DNA from: Flavobacterium psychrophilum
GTDB taxonomy: Bacteria > Bacteroidota > Bacteroidia > Flavobacteriales > Flavobacteriaceae
NCBI GenBank assembly: GCA_945861915.1
Contig: CAMAWK010000109.1
Coordinates: 1-7,773 of the forward strand
Reading direction: 5' to 3'
DNA length: 7,773 nucleotides
Shown: one piece after another, positions 1 to 5,776 of the stretch
How positions within the stretch are numbered: the first letter of the stretch is position 1
Layout: each line of letters starts with the position of its first letter
The notes under the pieces: model-generated
The model's input: the letters and a program-made list of their open reading frames with translations, nothing else
What the model was told of the DNA's origin: nothing
Databases searched by the model: none
Program-made: the position numbers and the translations under genes

Positions 1-3
1 TAC

Positions 4-43
4 AAAAATCTGAAATCTGAAATCTGAAATCTGAAATCTGAAA
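4..43. repeat. Heptamer tandem repeat (TGAAATC)n upstream of rng
   Basis: Four perfect, head-to-tail copies of TGAAATC occupy 11-38. A degenerate copy (AAAAATC, 4-10) precedes them and a partial copy (TGAAA, 39-43) follows. The array ends 20 nt before the rng start codon, so it lies in the region expected to hold the rng promoter or 5' leader. The seven-base unit does not match a codon multiple, and no gene is seen in 1-63. Low-complexity heptamer arrays of this kind are, from general familiarity, common between genes in flavobacteria. A role in transcription or as a copy-number-variable spacer is only inference. Confidence 0.9.
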
Positions 44-63
44 GTGCGGATAAAAATCAACAG

Positions 64-1608
64 ATGAATAAAGAATTAATCATTAGATCAAGTTCTGAAG
101 CTGTAGATTTTGCTTTATTAAAAGATGGAAAACTAATTGAATTACACAAAGAACAAGAAACCAGCAACTTTCAAGTAGGCGATATTTTTATTGCCAAAAT
201 AAGAAAACCGGTTGCTGGACTCAATGCTGCTTTTGTAAATGTAGGCTACGAAAAAGATGCCTTTTTACATTATCACGATTTGGGACCCAATCTTGCTTCT
301 CAACTGAAATTCATAAAACTTGTAAGCGCAGGTAAATTAAAAGATTTCTCCCTAAAAAACTTTCAGTTTGAAAGAGAGATAGATAAAGATGGCACCATCA
401 CTGGTATTATCAATTCCAATCAATCTATCTTAGTACAAGTAGTCAAAGAACCAATATCGTCAAAAGGACCAAGAATTTGCGCAGAGCTTTCTCTTGCTGG
501 ACGATTTATTGTTTTAGTTCCGTTTTCTGATCGTATTTCTATTTCACAAAAAATAGAAGATCGCAAAGAAAAAGACCGCTTAAAAAAACTTGTACAAACT
601 ATCAAACCAAAAGGATTTGGCGTTATTGTTCGCACAGTAGCCGAAGGCAAAACCACAGTAGAATTAGAAAAAGATTTGCAGAACCTCATAGAGAGATGGA
701 CTGCAATGTGTAAAAAATTACCAACCGCTCATCATCCGTCCAAGGTATTAGGAGAGCTCAATAGAGCTTCATCAATATTACGAGATGTCTTCAACGATAC
801 CTTTAGCGGTATCCAAATAGATGATGAAGAGTTGTACAACCAAACGAAGGACTATTTACAAGAAATAGCCCCTTCGAAAACATCGATTGTGAAGTTTTAT
901 CAGTCTAAAGACACACCTATTTTCGAGAAATACAATATTGAAAGACAAATCAAGACCTCCTTTGGGAAAACAGTTTCCATGAGTAAAGGTGCTTATCTTA
1001 TTATCGAACATACCGAAGCCTTGCACGTGATAGACGTGAATAGCGGAAACCGTTCTAATAAAGCATCCAACCAAGAAGACACTGCCATGGAAGTCAACAT
1101 GATTGCCGCTGCTGAAATCGCTAGACAATTACGTCTTCGTGATATGGGCGGAATTATAGTAATTGATTTTATCGATATGGGAAATCCCGAAAATCGCAAA
1201 TTGTTGTTCGACTTCTTGAGAGAAGAAATGAACGATGATAAAGCCAAACACAAAATCTTACCTCCGAGTAAATTTGGATTAGTCCAAATTACCAGACAAA
1301 GAGTAAGACCCGAAGTCAATATTAAAACTAGAGAAGAAGACCCAAACAATATTGAAGGCGAAATAGAAGCGCCAATACTAATCATTGACAAAATAGCTTC
1401 CGACCTAGAACGAATACTAAAAACCCACAAAAATGTTGTTCTCAATGCACATCCATTTGTGGCTGCATACCTCAGCAAAGGGTTTCCATCCTTGCGTTCA
1501 AAATGGTTTTTTGAATACAAAAAATGGATAAAAATCATTCCTCGTGACGCTTACACGTATCTAGAATATCATTTCTATGATAAAAATGGAATCGAAATTA
1601 ATGAATAA
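64..1608 (+). CDS. rng: Ribonuclease G/E family endoribonuclease
   Basis: This 514-aa protein is a single-strand-specific, 5'-end-sensing endoribonuclease for mRNA decay and rRNA maturation. RNase G of E. coli is 489 aa; the long C-terminal degradosome scaffold of RNase E is absent. An S1 RNA-binding domain starts around residue 36 (FQVGDIFIAKI) and runs through AFVNVG and DAFLH. The 5'-phosphate sensor pair is R190-T191 in IVRT. The DNase I-like catalytic core carries both Mg-binding aspartates, D324 in HVIDVNSG and D368 in GGIIVIDFIDM, 44 residues apart (43 in RNase E, D303 to D346). The linker after ITRQRVRPE (residues 410-440) has no cysteine, so the usual CPxC zinc-link is missing. The ATG at 64 is the first in frame and gives the expected N-terminus; no Shine-Dalgarno is visible. 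It ends at a strong hairpin terminator. In flavobacteria this gene commonly follows mutY and an HU gene, which would lie to the left of the window (recalled synteny, not visible). Confidence 0.96.
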   Translation: MNKELIIRSSSEAVDFALLKDGKLIELHKEQETSNFQVGDIFIAKIRKPVAGLNAAFVNVGYEKDAFLHYHDLGPNLASQLKFIKLVSAGKLKDFSLKNFQFEREIDKDGTITGIINSNQSILVQVVKEPISSKGPRICAELSLAGRFIVLVPFSDRISISQKIEDRKEKDRLKKLVQTIKPKGFGVIVRTVAEGKTTVELEKDLQNLIERWTAMCKKLPTAHHPSKVLGELNRASSILRDVFNDTFSGIQIDDEELYNQTKDYLQEIAPSKTSIVKFYQSKDTPIFEKYNIERQIKTSFGKTVSMSKGAYLIIEHTEALHVIDVNSGNRSNKASNQEDTAMEVNMIAAAEIARQLRLRDMGGIIVIDFIDMGNPENRKLLFDFLREEMNDDKAKHKILPPSKFGLVQITRQRVRPEVNIKTREEDPNNIEGEIEAPILIIDKIASDLERILKTHKNVVLNAHPFVAAYLSKGFPSLRSKWFFEYKKWIKIIPRDAYTYLEYHFYDKNGIEINE

Positions 1609-1611
1609 ATT

Positions 1612-1646
1612 AAAACCGTCCCGATAGCTATCGGGACGGTTTTTTT
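1612..1646. terminator. Shared bidirectional intrinsic terminator between rng and the SIMPL gene
   Basis: A perfect 32-bp inverted repeat at 1612-1643 is centred on CCCGATAGCTATCGGG, flanked by GT/AC, CGG and A/T runs. It begins 4 nt after the rng stop and continues into a T run (1640-1646), the classic intrinsic terminator shape for the + strand. A second T run follows at 1652-1658. On the - strand the stem is followed by TTTTAATTTATT, so it can also end the convergent SIMPL gene, whose stop lies 33 nt away. There is essentially no loop in the perfect form; the central GATAGCTATC would open to form one. Confidence 0.9.
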
Positions 1647-1675
1647 GTGGCTTTTTTTACCAAAACTAAGACTGC

Positions 1676-2434
1676 TTAATCCAAATTATATTCTAGCCTC
1701 ACAGTAATTCGAGCTGTTTTATTTTTGCTGTAAGTATCGTTATTACCGCCGTAACTATCTTCTTCAGTAGAACCTTGACCTGTAATTTGAAAAACACCCA
1801 TGCTGGCATCTTTTAATTTACCTAAATCGCCATCGGCATTTTTCACAATTTTATTAGCGCGTTCGTTAGCATCACGAGTAGCATTTTCTATCAAACTTTG
1901 TTTCAAACTAGGTAAATCTGAATAAGTGTATTGAATTGAATTTGAAGTAAGTTCTATTCCAGAATTAACCAATTCAGAGGTTTTACTCGAAACTTGCTCA
2001 ATTCGTTTCATTAGTTGTGGATTCTTTTTAGCCAAAAACGAAATACTCTGAATGGCTTCGTATCCATCAAAAACTTGTTCTGAGTTGACATACCCATTAT
2101 CTGCATTTACAGTTCTAATTTCTCTAAACTTTTTTTGGAAATTCACTGCTCCAAACGAAAACTCATTAGGCTTAAATCCTTTACTTATAAAAAATGTTGA
2201 AACAATTTTTTGATCAGAAATAATTTTGCTGTAAGCCGATTTTATATCCATACTATTAGCAGAAAAACTTCCTGACCACAAAATTTCATCGGAAACAAAA
2301 TCTTTTGAACCCAATCCGATAACCGAAATAGAATCTAAATTTTCATTTCTTTTTTTGAAAGACTGACCTAGAATAAAGGCTGTAATAATAATGGCAATTC
2401 CAATAATGAGTGTCGATTTGATTTTAGTTTCCAT
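1676..2434 (-). CDS. SIMPL (DUF541) domain protein, membrane-anchored
   Basis: This 252-aa protein has one N-terminal hydrophobic segment (about residues 7-24, STLIIGIAIIITAFILGQ) after a short basic start. It is therefore an uncleaved signal anchor or exported protein with a periplasmic body. From about residue 36 it reads as a SIMPL domain (PF04402, BP26/OMP28-like): SVIGLGSKDFVSDEILWSGSF at the front, an alanine/asparagine-rich helix near 185-200 (ENATRDANERANKIV), then GKLKDASMGVFQITG, and a final strand ARITVRLEYNL. Several members are linked to oxidative or envelope stress, but the biochemical role of the family is not settled, so no specific function is assigned. The gene is monocistronic as seen here, convergent with rng and divergent from the PAP2 operon. 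A candidate promoter lies about 40 nt upstream. The ATG chosen gives the complete signal anchor. Confidence 0.88.
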   Translation of the reverse strand: METKIKSTLIIGIAIIITAFILGQSFKKRNENLDSISVIGLGSKDFVSDEILWSGSFSANSMDIKSAYSKIISDQKIVSTFFISKGFKPNEFSFGAVNFQKKFREIRTVNADNGYVNSEQVFDGYEAIQSISFLAKKNPQLMKRIEQVSSKTSELVNSGIELTSNSIQYTYSDLPSLKQSLIENATRDANERANKIVKNADGDLGKLKDASMGVFQITGQGSTEEDSYGGNNDTYSKNKTARITVRLEYNLD

Positions 2435-2662
2435 TTGAATTTGTTTTTTTAATAATATTCAACATGTTTTATTATAAAGGTAAATATAACAAATATGGAC
2501 AAACAAAAATCAAATCGACAATCATTTTGCATAATGTTACAATAAACTTAAACTCACAATTTATTTACAAAATGATAACTTTTTATACGCTATTTGAAAA
2601 TCGATTGTTAACAGTAAGGAAATAATTTTAGGATATTTTTACCAAAAGTTAGTACTAAATTA
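2435..2662. other. Divergent intergenic region, very AT-rich
   Basis: These 228 bp separate the SIMPL gene (-) from the PAP2 operon (+). The side nearest the SIMPL gene holds a plausible - strand promoter (entered separately). On the + strand I find only weak -7-like strings: TAACTTTT at 2576-2583, TAATTTTA at 2623-2630 and TATTTTTA at 2634-2641. None has a TTG box at 17-23 bp upstream; TTG at 2605-2607 is 15 or 26 bp from the two later ones. No ORF, hairpin or clear operator was recognised. Confidence 0.6.
2475..2507 (-). promoter_or_regulatory. Candidate Bacteroidota-type promoter for the SIMPL gene
   Basis: On the - strand, TACCTTTA (2475-2482) matches the TAnnTTTG -7 element at all but the last base. 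TTTG (2504-2507) lies 21 bp upstream in the -33 position; a TTG at 2500-2502 is 17 bp upstream as an alternative. The predicted transcript would start about 30-35 nt before the ATG at 2434. The region is AT-rich, so chance matches are likely. Confidence 0.4.
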
Positions 2663-3361
2663 ATGAAAGAATTCATAGACATAATTAAGCAAAATCGATT
2701 TTTTTATTCTCTCAATTTAGTTTTGATAGTTCTCATTGCTTTTGTTTTATCGCTTTCCAAACGTGTTGATGGATTTATTTGGCTGAATCAATTTCATACT
2801 AAATTTTTAAATTTCATATTCGAAGGAATTACTTTTTTGGGCGATGGTTGGTTTTGTATATTAATCGCTCTTTATTTGGCTATCTTTTCTAAGAGACATA
2901 AAAAATTAGCTTTAATTATAGTTGTTGCTTACCTCAATTCTGGTATTTTTTCACAACTAATCAAAAATATAATTGTTGCTCCAAGACCTAAAGTCTATTT
3001 TGAAATGCACCATTTAAAGTATTATTTAGACACATTCGCAACCAGTAGAATTGGTTTTAACAGTTTCCCTTCAGGACATACCGCTTCGTTTTTTGCATTA
3101 GTCACTGTTTTATCTAATTATTGCAAAAAAAGACAGCTTTGTTTCTTTTTAATACTTTTAAGTATTGTGGTTGGTTATACGAGAATTTATCTTGGACACC
3201 ATTTTTTAATTGACGTGTTTTTTGGTGCCATTATAGGTATTGTATTTGGCACATTTTCGATTATTTGGGTTGAAAAAACAAAAAAAATTCCAATTGTTAA
3301 ATATCGACTAAATGTTTTCAAAAAAAGGAAAACATATCCAAATCCCAATTTTAGTCATTAG
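2663..3361 (+). CDS. PAP2-family membrane phosphatase
   Basis: This 232-aa integral membrane protein has about six hydrophobic helices (near residues 14-31, 51-73, 80-98, 141-152, 158-173 and 181-202) and a basic C-terminal tail. All three phosphatidic acid phosphatase 2 motifs are present: KX6RP (K101 to R108-P109), PSGH (P136-H139) and the RX5HX3D motif (R174, H180, D184). H139 and H180 would be the acid and nucleophile residues of the active site. Members dephosphorylate lipid phosphates: undecaprenyl pyrophosphate (BacA-independent carrier recycling), phosphatidylglycerol phosphate, or lipid A phosphates (LpxE/LpxF). The sequence alone does not settle which. It is the first gene of a tight operon with GtrA and GT39 genes, which favours a lipid carrier or lipid A role in envelope glycosylation. 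The following ATG is 3 nt after its stop. Confidence 0.92.
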   Translation: MKEFIDIIKQNRFFYSLNLVLIVLIAFVLSLSKRVDGFIWLNQFHTKFLNFIFEGITFLGDGWFCILIALYLAIFSKRHKKLALIIVVAYLNSGIFSQLIKNIIVAPRPKVYFEMHHLKYYLDTFATSRIGFNSFPSGHTASFFALVTVLSNYCKKRQLCFFLILLSIVVGYTRIYLGHHFLIDVFFGAIIGIVFGTFSIIWVEKTKKIPIVKYRLNVFKKRKTYPNPNFSH

Positions 3362-3364
3362 ATA

Positions 3365-3739
3365 ATGAATTTTATACATTTTTTCAAGTTCGGAATGGTT
3401 GGTTTCACCGGACTTATCGTGGATTTTGGTGTAACTTGGATAGCTAAAGAAATATTGAAAATAAACAAATATATTTCCAACGGTTTTGGATTTATTTTTG
3501 GCGTAACCAACAACTACATTTTAAATAGATATTTTACTTTTCAAAACGAAAACCCGAATATTGGTTGGCAATTTTTTAGTTTTTTTATCATTGCGATTAT
3601 TGGTTTTCTGATTAGTACAAACATTCTTTACATTCTTCAAAACAAGACAAAACTAAATTTTTATTTAAGTAAGTTTGTAGCCACTCTTGTCGTTTTCTTA
3701 TGGAATTTCGGCATCAATTCAATCTATACTTTTAAATAA
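3365..3739 (+). CDS. GtrA-family membrane protein (putative lipid-linked sugar flippase)
   Basis: This 124-aa protein, normal length for the family, has four predicted membrane helices (about residues 5-27, 37-53, 68-92 and 99-121). GtrA-family signatures (PF04138) are visible: FFKFGMVGFTGLIVDFG at the N-terminus, NNYILNRYFTF at residues 49-59 between helices 2 and 3, and the terminal WNFGINSIYTF. In the Shigella phage serotype-conversion system, GtrA is thought to flip undecaprenyl-phosphate-glucose across the inner membrane; other members act in teichoic acid or arabinogalactan decoration. Position between a PAP2 phosphatase and a GT-C glycosyltransferase, with gaps of 3 and 7 nt, supports the same type of role here. 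The sugar is unknown. No GtrB-like polyprenyl-phosphate sugar synthase is in the window. Confidence 0.9.
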   Translation: MNFIHFFKFGMVGFTGLIVDFGVTWIAKEILKINKYISNGFGFIFGVTNNYILNRYFTFQNENPNIGWQFFSFFIIAIIGFLISTNILYILQNKTKLNFYLSKFVATLVVFLWNFGINSIYTFK

Positions 3740-3746
3740 CTAATTT

Positions 3747-5258
3747 GTGATTCTTAAAAAAAACATAACTACTGTCATTTTTGTAGCAACTATTTTACGA
3801 TGCATCATTGCGTTATCCATAAATTTAGGCAACGACGAAGTTTACTACATTAGTTACGCACAGCATTTTCAATGGAATTATTTTGACCATCCGCCCATGG
3901 TTGGTTTATTAATAAAACTAACCACTCTTGATTTATTCTTACATTCCGATTTTTTTATTCGGCTGGGACCAATTGTGTTGGCTGCCATCAACACTTATTT
4001 AATTTATTTAATAGCTAAAAAAATTAAAGACGAAACTAGTGGATTGATTGCTGCAATGTTGTACTCAACTTCAATATATTCGAGTATTATTGCGGGTTTG
4101 TTCATCATGCCAGATTCTCCTCAGCTTTTCTTTTGGATTTTGAGTATCTATCTTTTGGTTGAAATTGTTTCAGACAAAGAGTCAAGAATGTCAAAAAAAT
4201 ATGCCTTGTTGCTTTTTGGTTTGATGGTTGGTTTGTGTACTATGAGTAAAGTACATGGTGTATTTCTTTGGATTGGGTATGGTTTGTATATTTTGATTTA
4301 TGACCGAAAATCATTGGCAAACCCTTTTCTTTACCTTTCAGTTCTGGTTACAGTTCTAGTTGTTTCTCCTATATTATTTTGGAATATCAATAACGATTTT
4401 ATTACTTATAATTTTCATAGCGAACGAGTGGCAATAACCAATAAAATAAACGTCGATAGCTTTATCCGAGAGTTTTTTGGTGGAATTTTGTACAACAATC
4501 CATTGAATTATTTCCTGCTAATAAGTAGTCTTATTGCTTGTTGGAAAGGAAAAATTTTAATTGAAAAAAAACATATTCGATTGTTAGTGCTTTTAAGTCT
4601 TCCTTTAATTGGCACTTTATTATTTGTTTCCTTTTTCAAGGATACTTTACCACATTGGTCTGGTCCTGCATACACTTCGCTCCTAATTCTTTCGGCTTGT
4701 TATTTGAGTACTGCTAAACCTAATTTGCAAAAACTAGTAACAGCATCCGCTTATTTAATTATTTCAGTTTGTTTTTTGGGCATTATAATTATTCAGTTTT
4801 TTCCAGGCACTTTGGGCAACAAAACGGATGAAAAGTTAGGAGAAGGCGATGCAACAATTGATATGTATGATTGGGCTTTTTTCAAAGAAGAAATAAAAAA
4901 AATACAACAATCTGATAAGAAATCTCATAAAACTCAGACCAATTTTATTGTTTCAAACAAATGGTTTCCTGCCGCACATATTGATCATTATATTGCTCAA
5001 CCATTACAAATGGATTTAAGAGTGATTGGTGATTTACAGGATATTCATACCTATTATTGGTTAAACCAATACAGAAAACAACTAAAAACGAATGAGGACG
5101 CTTATTTTATTACTTTCTCGAGTAATTTTAAAGACCCAAACGAACAGTATTCAAGTATATTTAAAAGAATAAATAAACCCAGCATAATTAAGCAATATCG
5201 TGGCGGAAAACCAGTTCGAAACATGCTCGTATATTTGATGGAAGACTACCAGTTATAA
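3747..5258 (+). CDS. GT39/ArnT-like polyprenyl-phosphate-dependent glycosyltransferase, GTG start
   Basis: This 503-aa GT-C fold enzyme has roughly ten membrane helices in residues 7-354 and a soluble C-terminal part of about 150 residues. The first extracytoplasmic loop holds the acidic pair D30-E31 (GNDEVYY) followed by FDHPPM (46-51), as in the PMT_2/ArnT group (PF13231), where the acidic residues are catalytic. MPDSPQ (121-126) and LPHWSGPAY (301-309) are further conserved-looking loop motifs. Such enzymes move a sugar from an undecaprenyl-phosphate carrier to lipid A, a glycan or a protein on the periplasmic side. The start is GTG: an in-frame TAA lies at 3741-3743 and the next in-frame Met (M51) would cut off helix 1 and the catalytic loop. 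The gene starts 7 nt after the GtrA stop, so it is likely co-transcribed and perhaps translationally coupled. Acceptor and donor cannot be read from the sequence. Confidence 0.9.
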   Translation: MILKKNITTVIFVATILRCIIALSINLGNDEVYYISYAQHFQWNYFDHPPMVGLLIKLTTLDLFLHSDFFIRLGPIVLAAINTYLIYLIAKKIKDETSGLIAAMLYSTSIYSSIIAGLFIMPDSPQLFFWILSIYLLVEIVSDKESRMSKKYALLLFGLMVGLCTMSKVHGVFLWIGYGLYILIYDRKSLANPFLYLSVLVTVLVVSPILFWNINNDFITYNFHSERVAITNKINVDSFIREFFGGILYNNPLNYFLLISSLIACWKGKILIEKKHIRLLVLLSLPLIGTLLFVSFFKDTLPHWSGPAYTSLLILSACYLSTAKPNLQKLVTASAYLIISVCFLGIIIIQFFPGTLGNKTDEKLGEGDATIDMYDWAFFKEEIKKIQQSDKKSHKTQTNFIVSNKWFPAAHIDHYIAQPLQMDLRVIGDLQDIHTYYWLNQYRKQLKTNEDAYFITFSSNFKDPNEQYSSIFKRINKPSIIKQYRGGKPVRNMLVYLMEDYQL

Positions 5259-5260
5259 AT

Positions 5261-5289
5261 AAAAAAGCGCTTTTTAATTTCGCTTTTTT
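5261..5289. terminator. Convergent hairpin terminator between the GT39 gene and tadA
   Basis: AAAAAAGCG (5261-5269) pairs with CGCTTTTTT (5281-5289) around an 11-nt loop, giving a 9-bp A/T-flanked stem for both strands. A shorter competing palindrome, AAAAAGCGCTTTTT, occupies 5262-5275. The hairpin begins 2 nt after the GT39 stop and overlaps the last codons and stop of tadA on the other strand. GC content of the stem is low (three G-C pairs), so efficiency may be modest. Confidence 0.65.
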
Positions 5290-5717
5290 GCAAAAAACCG
5301 CTTCATCAATTCAGAAGATTCCTCTGCCAAAACACCTCGAACAACTGTAGTTTTTGGATGCAATTGAGTTCCCATTTTCTCAAAACCGCGATGTTCGTCG
5401 CTAGCACCAAAAACAATTTTAGAAATTTGGCTCCAATACAAAGCACCAGCGCACATTTGGCAAGGCTCTAAAGTAACATACAACGTACAACCCATCAAGT
5501 ATTTCCCGCCCAAGAAATTGGCTGCAGCCGTTATAGATTGCATCTCAGCATGTGCAGTAACATCATGCAACAATTCGGTTAGGTTATGACTTCGGGCAAT
5601 TACTTTATTGTCAATTACGATAACCGCACCAACAGGAATCTCACCTTTCTCAAAAGCCATTTCAGCTTCCTGCAAGGCTTTTTTCATAAAATACTCGTCG
5701 GTGAAAGGGTTTATCAT
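5274..5717 (-). CDS. tadA: TadA-type nucleoside deaminase (tRNA adenosine-34 deaminase)
   Basis: This 147-aa protein is the expected size. It belongs to the cytidine/deoxycytidylate deaminase fold and probably converts A34 to inosine in tRNA-Arg(ACG). The zinc site is complete: H56 and catalytic E58 in TAHAEM, and C86/C89 in PCQMC; N45 and the HD at 51-52 also fit TadA. The C-terminal ELMKRFFAKKR matches the basic FF-containing tail of bacterial TadA. A guanine or other nucleoside deaminase remains possible, since flavobacterial annotations often say only nucleoside deaminase. An in-frame ATG exists at 5786, but it would add 23 hydrophobic residues unlike the family, run through the divergent promoter region and overlap the opposite gene starting at 5777. 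The ATG at 5717 gives the conserved start (NPFTDEYFMKKAL) and sits directly behind a perfect -7 box. Confidence 0.92.
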   Translation of the reverse strand: MINPFTDEYFMKKALQEAEMAFEKGEIPVGAVIVIDNKVIARSHNLTELLHDVTAHAEMQSITAAANFLGGKYLMGCTLYVTLEPCQMCAGALYWSQISKIVFGASDEHRGFEKMGTQLHPKTTVVRGVLAEESSELMKRFFAKKRN

Positions 5718-5721
5718 AATG

Positions 5722-5729
5722 CAAAAGTA
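5722..5729 (-). promoter_or_regulatory. -7 promoter element of tadA, implying a leaderless or near-leaderless mRNA
   Basis: On the - strand TACTTTTG is an exact match to the TAnnTTTG -7 consensus of Bacteroidota primary sigma factor promoters. Only CATT separates it from the ATG at 5717, so transcription would begin at or within a few nt of the start codon. No convincing TTG -33 box is present 17-23 bp upstream; the corresponding stretch is AAC/TAAC-like. Confidence 0.55.
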
Positions 5730-5732
5730 CGA

Positions 5733-5765
5733 TTTTGAAATAATTCCCGTTAGTTTAAAAATTTG
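5733..5765 (+). promoter_or_regulatory. Candidate promoter for the Cys-rich lipobox protein gene
   Basis: TTTTG (5733-5737), then 20 bp, then AAAATTTG (5758-5765), which differs from TAnnTTTG by one base. The ATG at 5777 follows after 11 nt, predicting a very short leader. It lies in the 59-nt divergent gap and interleaves with the tadA promoter on the opposite strand. The match is plausible but the region is AT-rich. Confidence 0.35.
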
Positions 5766-5776
5766 AAACGTATTAG

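Noticed and set aside
420..1128. Two shorter - strand frames (420-689 and 856-1128) inside rng
   Set aside because: Both overlap strongly conserved rng sequence and have no recognisable motif.
993..1538. 181-codon open frame on the - strand inside rng
   Set aside because: It is antisense to the conserved catalytic core of rng and its translation shows no domain-like pattern.
2450..2474. Small TAATAA/TTATTA inverted repeat upstream of the SIMPL gene
   Set aside because: Six A/T pairs in very AT-rich DNA are expected by chance.
2576..2641. + strand promoter for the PAP2 operon
   Set aside because: Three -7-like strings are present, but none has a TTG box at an acceptable distance, so no specific site can be supported.
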